A stretch of DNA of 35,212 bases from Gallionellaceae bacterium. Its GTDB lineage: Bacteria; Pseudomonadota; Gammaproteobacteria; Burkholderiales; Gallionellaceae. Of the stretch, positions 1-9,609 are shown piece after piece. The position numbers and the translations under genes are program-made. The notes beneath the pieces were generated by a model. The model was not told the origin of the DNA, did not search any database, and was given only the letters and a program-made list of their open reading frames with translations. Each line of letters starts with the position of its first letter. The stretch's first letter is position 1. The DNA lies in contig JAIELH010000089.1 of NCBI GenBank assembly GCA_019753125.1, positions 1 to 35,212 of the forward strand, given 5' to 3'.

Positions 1-65
1 TTACGATCAATATGGAACGGGGTTTCGCCTTTTTTCATTTCACCTTGGCAGTGCAGGCATTTCAT
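1..65 (-). CDS. YgiT-type zinc-finger protein, 5' end only
   Basis: Only the first 21 codons lie in the window; the gene runs off the left edge. The reading begins MKCLHCQGEMKKGETPFHID, with a CxxC pair (Cys3, Cys6) followed by the Lys/Gly/Thr-Pro pattern typical of YgiT/MqsA-type zinc-binding domains. In that family a second CxxC normally follows about 30 residues later, outside the window. Its ATG overlaps the stop of the upstream DUF4258 gene (ATGA), so the two are translationally coupled. DUF4258 next to a YgiT-type protein is a recurrent toxin-antitoxin-like arrangement, in which the zinc-finger partner is the presumed antitoxin. That role is inferred from context. It could also be a plain zinc-finger protein lacking the DNA-binding half of MqsA. 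Confidence 0.75.
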   Translation of the reverse strand, partial: MKCLHCQGEMKKGETPFHIDR

Positions 66-391
66 GGTGCTCTCCTCGTCTTGAAATCATTGGCCCATTC
101 TATCTCGCCGGGTATGTAGGCCGTGATGATAGCCAGATAATCCTCCTTATGGGCGCAGACAATGTGAATCGGGCGGCTGTATTCCCCGCGACCCAGCATT
201 AAGCAGCTATGGCCTCTGGCATCTTCCGGATAGTTTTCGATGATCTCGCCGTGTTCGATCACCTGACGGATTTCTCCCGTACTGATCATGCGTTCCGGTC
301 TGTTCATCTGCCGCAACGCGTGCGGCAGAAAAAGGCACTTCTTTTTCGCTACGTCACGGATTCGAAGAAGGAGATCGCCACTGTTATCCAT
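62..391 (-). CDS. DUF4258 domain protein (toxin-like partner)
   Basis: A 109-residue protein with DUF4258 character: FLPHALRQMNRPERMIS near residues 21-38, then EIRQVIEHGEIIENYPED, a GRGEYSRPIHIVCAH core strand pair, and a closing ITAYIP segment. The family has a small RelE/BrnT-like fold and usually sits beside a YgiT or helix-turn-helix antitoxin; here the next gene is YgiT-type and overlaps it by 4 bp. A toxin role is inferred from this context, and no catalytic residues can be assigned. No Shine-Dalgarno sequence precedes the ATG. The -10 hexamer of the likely promoter ends only 6 nt upstream of it, so the transcript would begin at about the start codon. A start further in would remove the conserved HA..R segment, so I keep this one. 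Confidence 0.7.
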   Translation of the reverse strand: MDNSGDLLLRIRDVAKKKCLFLPHALRQMNRPERMISTGEIRQVIEHGEIIENYPEDARGHSCLMLGRGEYSRPIHIVCAHKEDYLAIITAYIPGEIEWANDFKTRRAP

Positions 392-397
392 TGCAGC

Positions 398-426
398 AGA
401 TTACACTTGGATAGCCAGTATTTCAA
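398..426 (-). promoter_or_regulatory. Sigma70-type promoter of the DUF4258/YgiT pair, leaderless
   Basis: On the minus strand TTGAAA (426-421) and TAATCT (403-398) are separated by exactly 17 nt. The predicted transcription start, 6-8 nt beyond the -10, falls on or beside the A of the ATG at 391. This implies a leaderless mRNA. The elements are read directly; activity is inferred. Confidence 0.6.
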
Positions 427-443
427 CTCACTGCTTCGCCCGG

Positions 444-2939
<2,496 letters not shown>

Positions 2940-2947
<8 letters not shown>

Positions 2948-3386
2948 AGTGCACCAGAAGTTCGAGCGGATAGCGTTTGCCCGCGAGATAATCTTCGACG
3001 CAGCGCATGATCAGCGGGCTGCGATGCCGCGCCTGACAGGCGCGGATTTCATCCGGCGTCAGCCATATCGCTTGCAGGATGCCGGTGTCGAGTTGGCGCT
3101 CGGCTTCATGGCCGGTGATTGCGCCAGTGAAAGCGAAGCGCAGATAGGTGGTATCCGATTCGCCGGAATGCCAGCGATAGACGCCCAGCAGGTGCTGCGG
3201 GATGAAATGATAGGCGGATTCTTCCAGCACCTCGCGCGTCACCGCCGCCACTAGCGATTCATTGGCTTCCAGATGCCCGGCAGGCTGATTGAAGCGCACT
3301 CCCTGTGCGGTTTCTTCTTCAACCAGCAGGAATTTTCCATCGCGTTCGATGACAGCAGCGACGGTAGTATTGGGTTTCCAGATCAT
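2940..3386 (-). CDS. nudJ: NudJ-like Nudix hydrolase
   Basis: A 148-residue Nudix protein resembling E. coli NudJ (YmfB), a nucleoside tri/diphosphatase that also acts on HMP-PP and similar substrates. The N-terminus ([22 protein letters not shown]) and the C-terminal LRSPL-like and KRYPLELL segments resemble that subfamily. The Nudix box spans about residues 37-59 ([13 protein letters not shown], then [10 protein letters not shown]). The metal-binding REVLEE core is intact, but the usual Gly-hydrophobic ending is Ala-Tyr. It sits immediately upstream of mnmA as in E. coli, overlapping it by 8 bp. The exact substrate cannot be read from sequence. Confidence 0.88.
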
Positions 3387-3403
3387 TTTTATTCTGTAAA
3401 AAT

Positions 3404-3431
3404 AAAAAAGCAGGGTTGCCCCTGCTTTTTT
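3404..3431 (-). terminator. Intrinsic terminator after the Ala/Lys-rich protein gene
   Basis: A perfect 12-bp inverted repeat (AAAAAAGCAGGG, 3404-3415, with CCCTGCTTTTTT, 3420-3431) and a 4-nt loop. On the minus strand it lies 15 nt after the stop of the small exported protein and is followed by TTTTTTATTTTT. It isolates that gene from nudJ. The A-tract on the other side makes it potentially bidirectional. Confidence 0.92.
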
Positions 3432-3445
3432 AAGTGTGCGCCAAA

Positions 3446-3670
3446 TTACTTGGCAGCAGCTTCAGCCTTCTTTGCTTTCTTGTGCTTCTTGGCTTTTTTG
3501 GCTGGCTTGGCAGCTTCTTCCTTGGCAGCAGGAGCAGCTTCAGCCTTGGCGGGAGCAGCGGCTTCAGCCTTGGCTGGGGCAGCCTTGGCAGGAGCTGCAT
3601 CAGCAGCAACAGCGGAGAAAGAAGCTACGGCGAATACAGCGGCGATCAGTGCGGATAACAGTTTGCTCAT
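3446..3670 (-). CDS. Small exported Ala/Lys-rich protein (Asr-like)
   Basis: A 74-residue protein. It starts with a clear signal peptide (MSKLLSALIAAVFAVASFSAVA, probable cleavage after AVA). The mature part is low complexity: PAKA/EAAAPAKAE-type repeats, then a basic KPAKKAKKHKKAKKAEAAAK tail. The layout resembles the acid-shock protein Asr and similar secreted Ala/Lys-rich polypeptides of betaproteobacteria. A stress or envelope-buffering role is inference only, and no catalytic fold is evident. I chose the ATG at 3670 over the one at 3682 because a GGAG Shine-Dalgarno lies 6 nt before it and the signal peptide starts there. It has its own promoter and a strong terminator, so it is monocistronic and probably well expressed. 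Confidence 0.85.
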   Translation of the reverse strand: MSKLLSALIAAVFAVASFSAVAADAAPAKAAPAKAEAAAPAKAEAAPAAKEEAAKPAKKAKKHKKAKKAEAAAK

Positions 3671-3693
3671 GGTGGACTCCATTCAAGTAGGTT

Positions 3694-3722
3694 ATTAAAC
3701 GTTTACGACACCATCGTGTCAG
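3694..3722 (-). promoter_or_regulatory. Promoter of the Ala/Lys-rich protein, with a palindrome in the spacer
   Basis: On the minus strand CTGACA (3722-3717) and TTTAAT (3699-3694) are spaced by 17 nt. The predicted start is near 3687, leaving about 16 nt of leader with the GGAG ribosome site. The inverted repeat GACAC-N4-GTGTC (3707-3720) lies over the -35/spacer and could be an operator; that is a guess. Confidence 0.5.
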
Positions 3723-3764
3723 TGCCTACAACGTGCCGCTTATCGGTTCGGTTGACACGGCACA

Positions 3765-3792
3765 GCAAAAAATTGTTTGGCTGGTAACCAGC
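3765..3792 (-). terminator. Possible weak terminator of radC
   Basis: On the minus strand, 25 nt after the radC stop, GCTGG-TTA-CCAGC (3792-3780) forms a 5-bp stem. It is followed by CAAACAATTTTTT. The stem is short and the T-run is offset, so this is a weak candidate. Confidence 0.35.
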
Positions 3793-3817
3793 ACCCCCAA
3801 TTTGCTGCTGCGCCGGA

Positions 3818-4492
3818 TTATATCAGCCCTTTTTCCGCAAAAGACAGGGTTTGCCCAACGGCCACGACAAAGTGATCCAGCACGCGCACGTCCACCAGGC
3901 CAAGCGCATTCTTGAGTGCTGTAGTCAAGTGTTGGTCGGACTGGCTGGGTTCGGCAACGCCCGAGGGGTGGTTGTGCGCGAGGATAACGGCGGCGGCATT
4001 GTGCGCCAGCGCACGCTTGACCACTTCGCGCGGATACACGCTGGTCTGGCTGAGTGTGCCGTGGAACAGCTCCTCCGAAGCGATTACCCGGTGCTGGGTA
4101 TCGAGAAACAGCACCAGAAAAACTTCCTGCTGGCATCCGCCAAGCTGCAGCTGCAAGTAGTCGCGCACCGCCCGCGGCGAGTTGAGCGCGTCGCCGCGCT
4201 GCAATTCCTCCTGCAATGCGCGCCGCGACATCTCCAGCACGGCTTGCAGTTGCACGTATTTGGCCTGCCCCATGCCATGCGTTTCGCAGAAATCCGCTTC
4301 AGTGGCGGCAAATAGCCGGGTAAGGCTGCCAAAGCGAATCAGCAGTTCGCGCGCCAGATCTACCGCACTTTTGCCGGTCACGCCGGTACGCAGAAAAATC
4401 GCGAGCAACTCGGCATCTGATAATGAGGCTGCGCCTTTTTGCAGCAGCTTCTCCCGTGGACGCTCTCCGGCAGGCCAGTCAGTGATGCTCAC
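3818..4492 (-). CDS. radC: RadC-family JAB/MPN domain protein
   Basis: A 224-residue RadC (UPF0758) protein. A helix-hairpin-helix-like N-terminal part (about 20-90, with FLRTG and GSL..LF) is followed by a JAB/MPN metalloprotein domain with the JAMM-type motif [15 protein letters not shown] (His173, His175, Asp186). Despite the name, a DNA-repair role is not firmly established for the family. The start is GTG at 4492, chosen because a full AGGAGG Shine-Dalgarno lies 7 nt upstream. It is divergent from coaBC with about 60 bp between start codons. In E. coli radC also neighbours coaBC (dfp) and dut, so the grouping is conserved even though the strand differs. Confidence 0.93.
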   Translation of the reverse strand: MSITDWPAGERPREKLLQKGAASLSDAELLAIFLRTGVTGKSAVDLARELLIRFGSLTRLFAATEADFCETHGMGQAKYVQLQAVLEMSRRALQEELQRGDALNSPRAVRDYLQLQLGGCQQEVFLVLFLDTQHRVIASEELFHGTLSQTSVYPREVVKRALAHNAAAVILAHNHPSGVAEPSQSDQHLTTALKNALGLVDVRVLDHFVVAVGQTLSFAEKGLI

Positions 4493-4554
4493 GCTTGCTC
4501 CTCCTTTAACCGCCCATCCTGAACAGGCTGTTTCTTGATAAGATGCGCGGCATT

Positions 4555-5751
4555 ATGGAACAAACCCAGACAAAACGCATTGTGCTCGGGATCACCGGCG
4601 GCATCGCGGCCTACAAGGCGGCGGAGCTGCTGCGCCTGCTGGTGAAGCAGGGTGTGGAGGTGCAGGTCGCGATGACCGAGGCAGCTTGCCATTTCATCAC
4701 GCCGACCACGATGCAGGGCCTTTCCGGCAAGCCGGTCTTCACCGGTCAGTGGGATGCGAGCGTGCCGAACAGCATGGCGCACATCAATCTGAGCCGTGCC
4801 GCCGACGCGATCGTAATCGCGCCCGCGAGCGCCGATTTCATCGCCAAACTGGCCAATGGCCTGGCGAACGACTTGCTGTCCACGTTGTGCCTGGCGCGCA
4901 ATTGCCCGTTGCTGATCGCGCCGGCGATGAACCGCGAGATGTGGCAAAACCCCGCGACGCAACGCAACATCGCGCGACTGCTTGCCGACGGCGTGCAAGT
5001 GCTGGGGCCGGATTGCGGCATACAGGCCTGCGGCGAGGAAGGCATTGGACGGATGCTGGAGGCGCAGAAACTGGCACAGGATATTGCGGCATTCTTTCAG
5101 CCCAAACGCTTTCTCGGTAAAAAAATCCTGATCACCGCCGGGCCGACCTACGAGGCGATCGATGCGGTGCGCGGCATCACCAACCGCAGTTCCGGCAAGA
5201 TGGGTTATGCGATCGCGCAAGCCGCGCTGGAGCAGGGCGCGAACGTAACGCTGATCTCCGGCCCGACCGCGCTCGCCAAACCGTGCGGTGTGCAAAGCGT
5301 CGATGTCGTGAGTGCCGCAGACATGTTCGAGGCGGTGCAGCGGCATGTCGGCGCTTGCGATATTTTCATCGGTGTGGCCGCGGTGGCCGATTATCGCGTG
5401 GCGCAACCCAGCGCGCAGAAAATCAAGAAGAGCGCAGACGCGTTGACGCTGGAATTGATCCCCAACCCGGATATCCTGGCGCATGTCGCCAACCTGCCAA
5501 ACCCGCCATTCTGCGTTGGCTTTGCCGCCGAGAGCGAAAATCTTGCCGAATATGCTGAACAGAAACGCCGTGCCAAGAAACTGCCCCTGCTGGTCGGCAA
5601 TCTCGCGCAACAGGCCATCGGCAGCGACGAAAACGAGCTGGTCCTGTTCGACGACAGCGGCAGTCATGCACTGCCGCGTGCCGATAAGCTCACGCTGGCA
5701 AGACAACTGATGCAGCACATCGCACAACGTTATGGAGGAGCAAACCAATGA
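4555..5751 (+). CDS. coaBC: Bifunctional phosphopantothenoylcysteine synthetase/decarboxylase
   Basis: Two consecutive steps of coenzyme A synthesis: CTP-dependent joining of cysteine to 4'-phosphopantothenate (C-terminal CoaB) and FMN-dependent decarboxylation (N-terminal CoaC). From the ATG at 4555 the protein has 398 residues. The flavoprotein half shows [10 protein letters not shown], the active-site His in MAHINL (about 76), PAMNREMW, and the conserved Cys in [13 protein letters not shown] (about 159). The synthetase half begins with [13 protein letters not shown] and [11 protein letters not shown]. An ATG 12 nt further upstream (4543) falls inside a TAAGAT element that could be a -10, so I prefer 4555; the leader would then be only a few nt. 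Its stop overlaps dut (ATGA). Confidence 0.96.
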   Translation: MEQTQTKRIVLGITGGIAAYKAAELLRLLVKQGVEVQVAMTEAACHFITPTTMQGLSGKPVFTGQWDASVPNSMAHINLSRAADAIVIAPASADFIAKLANGLANDLLSTLCLARNCPLLIAPAMNREMWQNPATQRNIARLLADGVQVLGPDCGIQACGEEGIGRMLEAQKLAQDIAAFFQPKRFLGKKILITAGPTYEAIDAVRGITNRSSGKMGYAIAQAALEQGANVTLISGPTALAKPCGVQSVDVVSAADMFEAVQRHVGACDIFIGVAAVADYRVAQPSAQKIKKSADALTLELIPNPDILAHVANLPNPPFCVGFAAESENLAEYAEQKRRAKKLPLLVGNLAQQAIGSDENELVLFDDSGSHALPRADKLTLARQLMQHIAQRYGGANQ

Positions 5752-6215
5752 AACACGCGACAAAACACCCTTCCGTGGACGTCAAAATCCTCGATCCCCG
5801 TTTGCATGAAAACATGCCCGGCTATGCGACCGCCGGTTCGGCGGGCATCGATCTGCGCGCCTGCATCGAAGGCAACATGGTGATCCAGCCCAAGCAGTGC
5901 GAACTGATTCCCAGCGGCATCGCGATCCACCTTGCCGATCCGGGCTACGCCGCGATGATCCTGCCGCGCTCCGGCCTCGGGCATAAGCACGGCATCGTGC
6001 TGGGCAATCTGGTCGGGCTGATCGACTCCGACTATCAGGGGCAGATATTCGTTTCGCTGTGGAACCGCAGCCAGATACCCTTCACGCTGATGCCGATGGA
6101 ACGCATGGCGCAACTGGTGATCGTGCCGGTGATGCAGGCCAGATTCAACATCGTCGAAGAATTCCCGTTGAGCGAGCGCGGTAGCGGCGGGTTCGGCAGC
6201 ACCGGCAAGCATTGA
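5748..6215 (+). CDS. dut: dUTP diphosphatase
   Basis: Hydrolyses dUTP to dUMP and pyrophosphate, keeping uracil out of DNA and feeding thymidylate synthesis. The 155-residue protein carries all five trimeric dUTPase motifs: [44 protein letters not shown] and the Gly-rich C-terminal arm [12 protein letters not shown]. The start overlaps the coaBC stop by 4 bp, and the stop overlaps the next start in TGATG, so the three genes coaBC-dut-sirB form a tightly coupled operon. Confidence 0.97.
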   Translation: MKHATKHPSVDVKILDPRLHENMPGYATAGSAGIDLRACIEGNMVIQPKQCELIPSGIAIHLADPGYAAMILPRSGLGHKHGIVLGNLVGLIDSDYQGQIFVSLWNRSQIPFTLMPMERMAQLVIVPVMQARFNIVEEFPLSERGSGGFGSTGKH

Positions 6216-6598
6216 TGCCCGCATCCGCCATCGTACTGTTCGCGCATGGCGCACGCGACCCGGAATGGGCGCAACCGTTCCACAAGATATGCGAGCGTCT
6301 GCGCCAGAGCCTGCCCGATACCCCGGTCGTGGCGGCGTTCCTCGATTGCATGCAGCCCACACTGGAAGATGCGATTGCCCAACTGGCGGCACAGGGTATC
6401 CAGCGCATCACGCTGATCCCGATGTTCCTGGCGCGCGGCGGGCATCTGAAGCAAGATCTGCCTGAGCTGTTAGGCAAAGCCCGGCAACGCCACCCGAAAC
6501 TGGCTTTTCATATCTCCCCGGCGGTCGGCGAGGTGGATGCGGTGTTGAACATGCTGGCCGATTGGGTTTGCGTGGAACATCAGGCGCACACAGCATAA
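6215..6598 (+). CDS. CbiX/SirB-type sirohydrochlorin chelatase
   Basis: A 127-residue single-domain chelatase of the small CbiX/SirB class, which inserts cobalt or iron into sirohydrochlorin on the way to cobalamin or siroheme. The metal-ligand histidines are visible: His11 in LFAHGARD and His77 in FLARGGHLKQDLPEL. The length is that of the short one-domain forms, which act as homodimers. The ATG at 6215 overlaps the dut stop (TGATG); an in-frame TTG at 6212 would add one residue and is less likely. Whether the metal is Co or Fe cannot be told. No other tetrapyrrole gene is nearby. Confidence 0.85.
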   Translation: MPASAIVLFAHGARDPEWAQPFHKICERLRQSLPDTPVVAAFLDCMQPTLEDAIAQLAAQGIQRITLIPMFLARGGHLKQDLPELLGKARQRHPKLAFHISPAVGEVDAVLNMLADWVCVEHQAHTA

Positions 6599-6689
6599 AA
6601 CCTGGGTAAGGACTGGCAGGATCGCCATAACAACCGGGCAGTGCGTACTTCGATGCTGGCGCTGATTGCAGGTGTCTTGAAAACAAACG

Positions 6690-6884
6690 TGATACGCCAC
6701 CGTCTATCCGAACGGTGATGGCTTGGAGTGGCTAGCCAGCTGCATGACAACCGAAGAAATTCGGGCTGATTATGAAGATATGGAACACGAGGGCATTTTG
6801 GCGGCGCTGTCTTATGCCGCGCGCCTGACGCACGTTAAACGGCTGAAGCGTTTGGCAGCGAAAGATTTCTTTGCATTGGCTTGA
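6690..6884 (+). pseudogene. DUF433 (antitoxin-like) gene remnant
   Basis: A reading from about 6723 to the TGA at 6882-6884 gives LEWLASCMTTEEIRADYEDM, then EHEGILAALSYAARLTHVKR. This is the conserved C-terminal half of DUF433 proteins, small helix-turn-helix antitoxin-like partners of PIN-like (DUF5615) toxins. Upstream, weaker pieces (PSIR, then TVM) continue the expected family pattern in another frame, so a frameshift lies near 6718-6722. The N-terminal part is otherwise not recognisable. An ATG at 6744 opens a 46-codon frame, but it lacks half of the domain. No DUF5615 partner follows. I call it a pseudogene, with approximate left boundary. Confidence 0.65.
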
Positions 6885-7017
6885 TGGATTTGGCCTGATA
6901 GAAAGCCCACTGATCGGATGCTTGTGACTGGCTCACCACAGAGCGGGTAGAGTATCCGCCACACTTGAACGTGGACAGCGTCACGCAAACTGCAACACTA
7001 TGGTCGTCAGCGACCAT
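6835..7017 (-). pseudogene. DUF4337-like gene fragment
   Basis: An ATG at 7017 with a good AGGAG ribosome site opens a 60-codon frame. It contains KCGGYSTRS and SQSQASDQWAFYQAKSIK, matching the conserved GGYSTR...(N/D)QWA(F/Y)(Y/F)Q(A/S)KSIK segment of DUF4337 membrane-associated proteins as I remember them. The family's transmembrane segments are missing or scrambled. After KSIK, at about 6884, homology stops just where the opposite-strand DUF433 remnant ends. The rest of the frame is antisense to DUF433 sequence. It could be expressed as a short peptide, but it looks like a deletion remnant. The rest of the 6599-7033 interval shows nothing I can assign. Confidence 0.5.
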
Positions 7018-7033
7018 TTGATATCTCCTTAAT

Positions 7034-7933
7034 TTATGATGATTTTGAGTTGGCTGCGGTGATCTGCTGAAACAACTCCAGCCGGCGGGCGTCGATCTTT
7101 CCCGCTGCGACGGCTTCACGTAGCGCGCAGCCCGGCTCATGGGTGTGATGGCAGTCGTGAAAGCGGCACTGGCCAAGATATTGCGCAAATTCAACAAATC
7201 CCTGCTCTATTCCGCCGAAGCTCAAGTGATGCAAGCCGAAAGCCTGCACGCCCGGGCAATCGATCAGGCTGCTGCGGCCGTCTATCCGGTACAGGCGCGC
7301 ATGGGTGGTGGTGTGTTTGCCGGAATTCAGCGCGCTCGAAATTTCTCGGGTGGCGGCTTGCGCATCGGGCAGCAGCGCGTTGATCAGCGTGGATTTTCCC
7401 ATGCCGGATTGGCCGACCAACACGCTGGTATGCCCTTCCAGGAACGGCCGCAGCCCGGATATGTCCCGTTTCGCGCTGAGCTCCAGCACGCGGTAGCCGA
7501 TCGCAGTGTAGGGTGCGAGTTGTCGGCGCGCTGCCTTGGCCGCTTCTGCCAGGTCGCATTTGTTCAGCACAATCAGCGCATCCAGTTTTTGTTCATATGC
7601 GGCAACGAGGCAACGCGCCAACAGCTCGTCGCTGAACGACGGTTCGGCGGCGACGACCACGATGATTTGCGTGACATTTGCAGCGATGAGTTTTTCGCGG
7701 AAGGCGTCGGAGCGGTGCAGCAACGAACGGCGCGGCGCGACGCCTTCGATCACGCCCTGTGCGCCACTCTCCGTGGAGGCCTCTCCGGTAAGTTGGATTT
7801 CCACCAGGTCGCCGCACACCACTTCGCTCTTCTTGCCGCGTGTCAGGCAGGCGAGCTCGCTGCCGTCCTCGAGGCGCGCCAGATAATGGCGGCCGAATGC
7901 GGCAACGATTTGCCCATGGATGCTTGGTTTCAA
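7034..7933 (-). CDS. rsgA: Ribosome small-subunit-dependent GTPase RsgA
   Basis: A circularly permuted GTPase that matures the 30S subunit. The 299-residue protein has an N-terminal OB fold and then G motifs in permuted order: NKCD (124-127), SAK (153-155), P-loop GQSGMGKST (174-182), the GKHTTTH switch I region, and DCPG (225-228). A C-terminal zinc knuckle of form CX4CXHX5C uses Cys256, Cys261, His263 and Cys269. The start is TTG at 7933: an in-frame stop lies two codons upstream and no ATG fits the N-terminus. It is the last gene of an M48 protease-cytochrome c-rsgA operon, 37 bp after the cytochrome gene. Its association with orn is conserved in many proteobacteria. Confidence 0.95.
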   Translation of the reverse strand: MKPSIHGQIVAAFGRHYLARLEDGSELACLTRGKKSEVVCGDLVEIQLTGEASTESGAQGVIEGVAPRRSLLHRSDAFREKLIAANVTQIIVVVAAEPSFSDELLARCLVAAYEQKLDALIVLNKCDLAEAAKAARRQLAPYTAIGYRVLELSAKRDISGLRPFLEGHTSVLVGQSGMGKSTLINALLPDAQAATREISSALNSGKHTTTHARLYRIDGRSSLIDCPGVQAFGLHHLSFGGIEQGFVEFAQYLGQCRFHDCHHTHEPGCALREAVAAGKIDARRLELFQQITAANSKSS

Positions 7934-7970
7934 CGATCAGCCAAAATTGAAGAAACGATGCTGCACATGG

Positions 7971-8276
7971 CTATTTCAGGTTGTAATAGCGGTTGAGATA
8001 TGCGCCGAGATGCTGTTTTTCCTGCTGCGTCAGCTTTATGCCGGCACTGCTGCCGCAAGGGCCAAGTTGCGCAAGAAGTTCCGCCGCATCATGCACCTTG
8101 CGGTCGCTGCGGGTGAATATTGCATTGCCATCGCCGCTCATTAATTGCGCATGACAGCTATTGCAATTGTGCCGCTCGAACAATTTCTGCCCGATATTTG
8201 CGTCGCCCTTAGGAAAGGGTTCAGCCGATGAGGTCGTTGCGGAAAATAGCATAATCAAGGTAATGACCAGTTTCAT
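7971..8276 (-). CDS. Small periplasmic c-type cytochrome
   Basis: A 101-residue protein with a signal peptide (MKLVITLIMLFSATTSSA) and one haem-binding CNSCH motif (Cys38, Cys41, His42). The mature domain is short, about 83 residues. The only methionine after the haem site is Met46, four residues beyond it. There is no Met in the C-terminal half, where class I cytochromes c usually carry the sixth haem ligand. His62 (KVHDAAE) or Met46 are the alternatives. The Shine-Dalgarno is good (AAGGAG). It lies 9 bp downstream of the M48 protease and 37 bp upstream of rsgA. Its redox partner is unknown. Confidence 0.88.
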   Translation of the reverse strand: MKLVITLIMLFSATTSSAEPFPKGDANIGQKLFERHNCNSCHAQLMSGDGNAIFTRSDRKVHDAAELLAQLGPCGSSAGIKLTQQEKQHLGAYLNRYYNLK

Positions 8277-8285
8277 CAGTTCTCC

Positions 8286-9530
8286 TTATTGGGTTTGCAA
8301 ACGGGCAATGCGCGCCATGGCAGGCGGGTGCGAATCATAGCATTTTGAATACAGCGGATCCGGGGTGAGCGTGGCGGCGTTGTCCTGATACAGCTTGACC
8401 AGCGCATTTACCAGATCGGCCGAGGCGGTTTGCCTGGACGCATAAGCGTCGGCTTCGAATTCATATTTGCGCGAATAGGCCGACAGCAGCGGGTGCAGCA
8501 GGAAGGTGAATATCGGCAGGATCATAAAGAACAGCAGCAGCGCGAGCGCGGTGGATGGGGTGGTTACTCCCAATCCCTGATAAAACCAGGTTGTCTGCAT
8601 CAGCAGGCCGAGCAGCCACAAGAATCCCAAGCTCATCGCAAAGGTCAGCATGATGCGTTTCATCACATGGCGATGCTTGAAATGGCCAAGCTCATGCGCC
8701 AGCACCGCCTCGACTTCGTCGATGCTCAGGCGTTCCAGCAGCGTGTCGAAGAATACGATGCGCTTGGTTTTGCCGAAGCCGGTGAAATAGGCATTGCCGT
8801 GCGCGCTACGCTTGCTGCCGTCCATCACAAACAACCCGCTGGTTGCGAAGCCGCATTTTTGCAGCAGCGCCTCGATGCGCGCCTTCATCGCTTCGTCCTG
8901 CATCGGCGTGAATTTATTGAACAGCGGCGCGATATATGCCGGGTAAATGAACAAAATGAGCAGGTTGAACGCCATCCACACGCCCCACACATACAGCCAC
9001 CAGTATTCGCCCATCCGTTCCATCAGCCACAATACACCGGCCAGCAGCGGTAAGCCGAATATCGCGCCGAGCAGCAGCCCTTTGAACGCATCCTTGAAAT
9101 ACAGCGCCAAAGTCATCTTGTTAAAGCCGAAGCGCTCCTCGATAACGAAGGTGCGATACAGGTTGAACGGCATCTCCAGCAGCGAGGAGATCAGCAGCAC
9201 CGAGACGATAACAGACATGCCTTGTGCAAGCGGCGTATCGAACCAGCTATTGCACAGTCCGGCAATGAACTGGATGCCGCCCAGGATCGTGAACATCAGC
9301 AACAGTGCGGCGTCGAACAGAATGCCGAGCATACCGAAACGGGTCTTGGCCGATGTGTAGTCGGCAGCTTTCTGGTGGTCGTCGAGCGCGATTCTTTCAC
9401 GGAACACCTCCGGCACGGCATCGCGATGCGCGGCGATATAGGCCAGATGGCGGCTTGCCAGCCACAGTCTGGCAAGCGTCGTCAGCAACAGTGCCGCGAT
9501 AAAAATAAAAGTGAATTGCGTTGCGGTCAT
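8286..9530 (-). CDS. M48 family (Ste24-like) membrane metalloprotease
   Basis: A 414-residue multi-spanning membrane zinc protease of the Ste24/CAAX-protease type. A Peptidase_M48_N-like region with several transmembrane helices (about 5-25, 68-92, 105-120, 150-172, 178-205) precedes the HELGH zinc motif (279-283). Two more helices follow (295-315, 328-350), then the third ligand region EFEADAYA (about Glu359). Bacteria lack the prenylated substrates of yeast Ste24, so a role in membrane-protein quality control is the likely inference. The ATG at 9530 follows directly from its promoter region, and the gene heads the operon with the cytochrome and rsgA. It is divergent from orn. Confidence 0.92.
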   Translation of the reverse strand: MTATQFTFIFIAALLLTTLARLWLASRHLAYIAAHRDAVPEVFRERIALDDHQKAADYTSAKTRFGMLGILFDAALLLMFTILGGIQFIAGLCNSWFDTPLAQGMSVIVSVLLISSLLEMPFNLYRTFVIEERFGFNKMTLALYFKDAFKGLLLGAIFGLPLLAGVLWLMERMGEYWWLYVWGVWMAFNLLILFIYPAYIAPLFNKFTPMQDEAMKARIEALLQKCGFATSGLFVMDGSKRSAHGNAYFTGFGKTKRIVFFDTLLERLSIDEVEAVLAHELGHFKHRHVMKRIMLTFAMSLGFLWLLGLLMQTTWFYQGLGVTTPSTALALLLFFMILPIFTFLLHPLLSAYSRKYEFEADAYASRQTASADLVNALVKLYQDNAATLTPDPLYSKCYDSHPPAMARIARLQTQ

Positions 9531-9563
9531 CGAGTTTTACCAGTGGTCGTAATGCGTGCGGGT

Positions 9564-9598
9564 GTGACACAATACGCGCCTTATCGTTAAATTTTCAA
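9564..9598. promoter_or_regulatory. Overlapping divergent promoters for the M48 operon and orn
   Basis: Minus strand: TTGAAA (9598-9593) and TATTGT (9574-9569), 18-nt spacing, for the M48 protease operon. Plus strand: GTGACA (9564-9569) and TAAATT (9588-9593), 18-nt spacing, for orn, a weaker match. The two overlap face to face, so polymerase binding would be mutually exclusive. Confidence 0.4.
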
Positions 9599-9609
9599 GC
9601 ACGCGAATT

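Noticed and set aside
6618-6690. In-frame stretch DWQDRHNNRAV... after sirB
   Set aside because: It is a short open stretch with no start, no ribosome site and no family I can name; treated as unassigned intergenic sequence.
7000-7017. Hairpin ATGGTCG-TCAG-CGACCAT as rsgA terminator
   Set aside because: No T-run follows it on the minus strand; it lies over the start of the DUF4337-like remnant.
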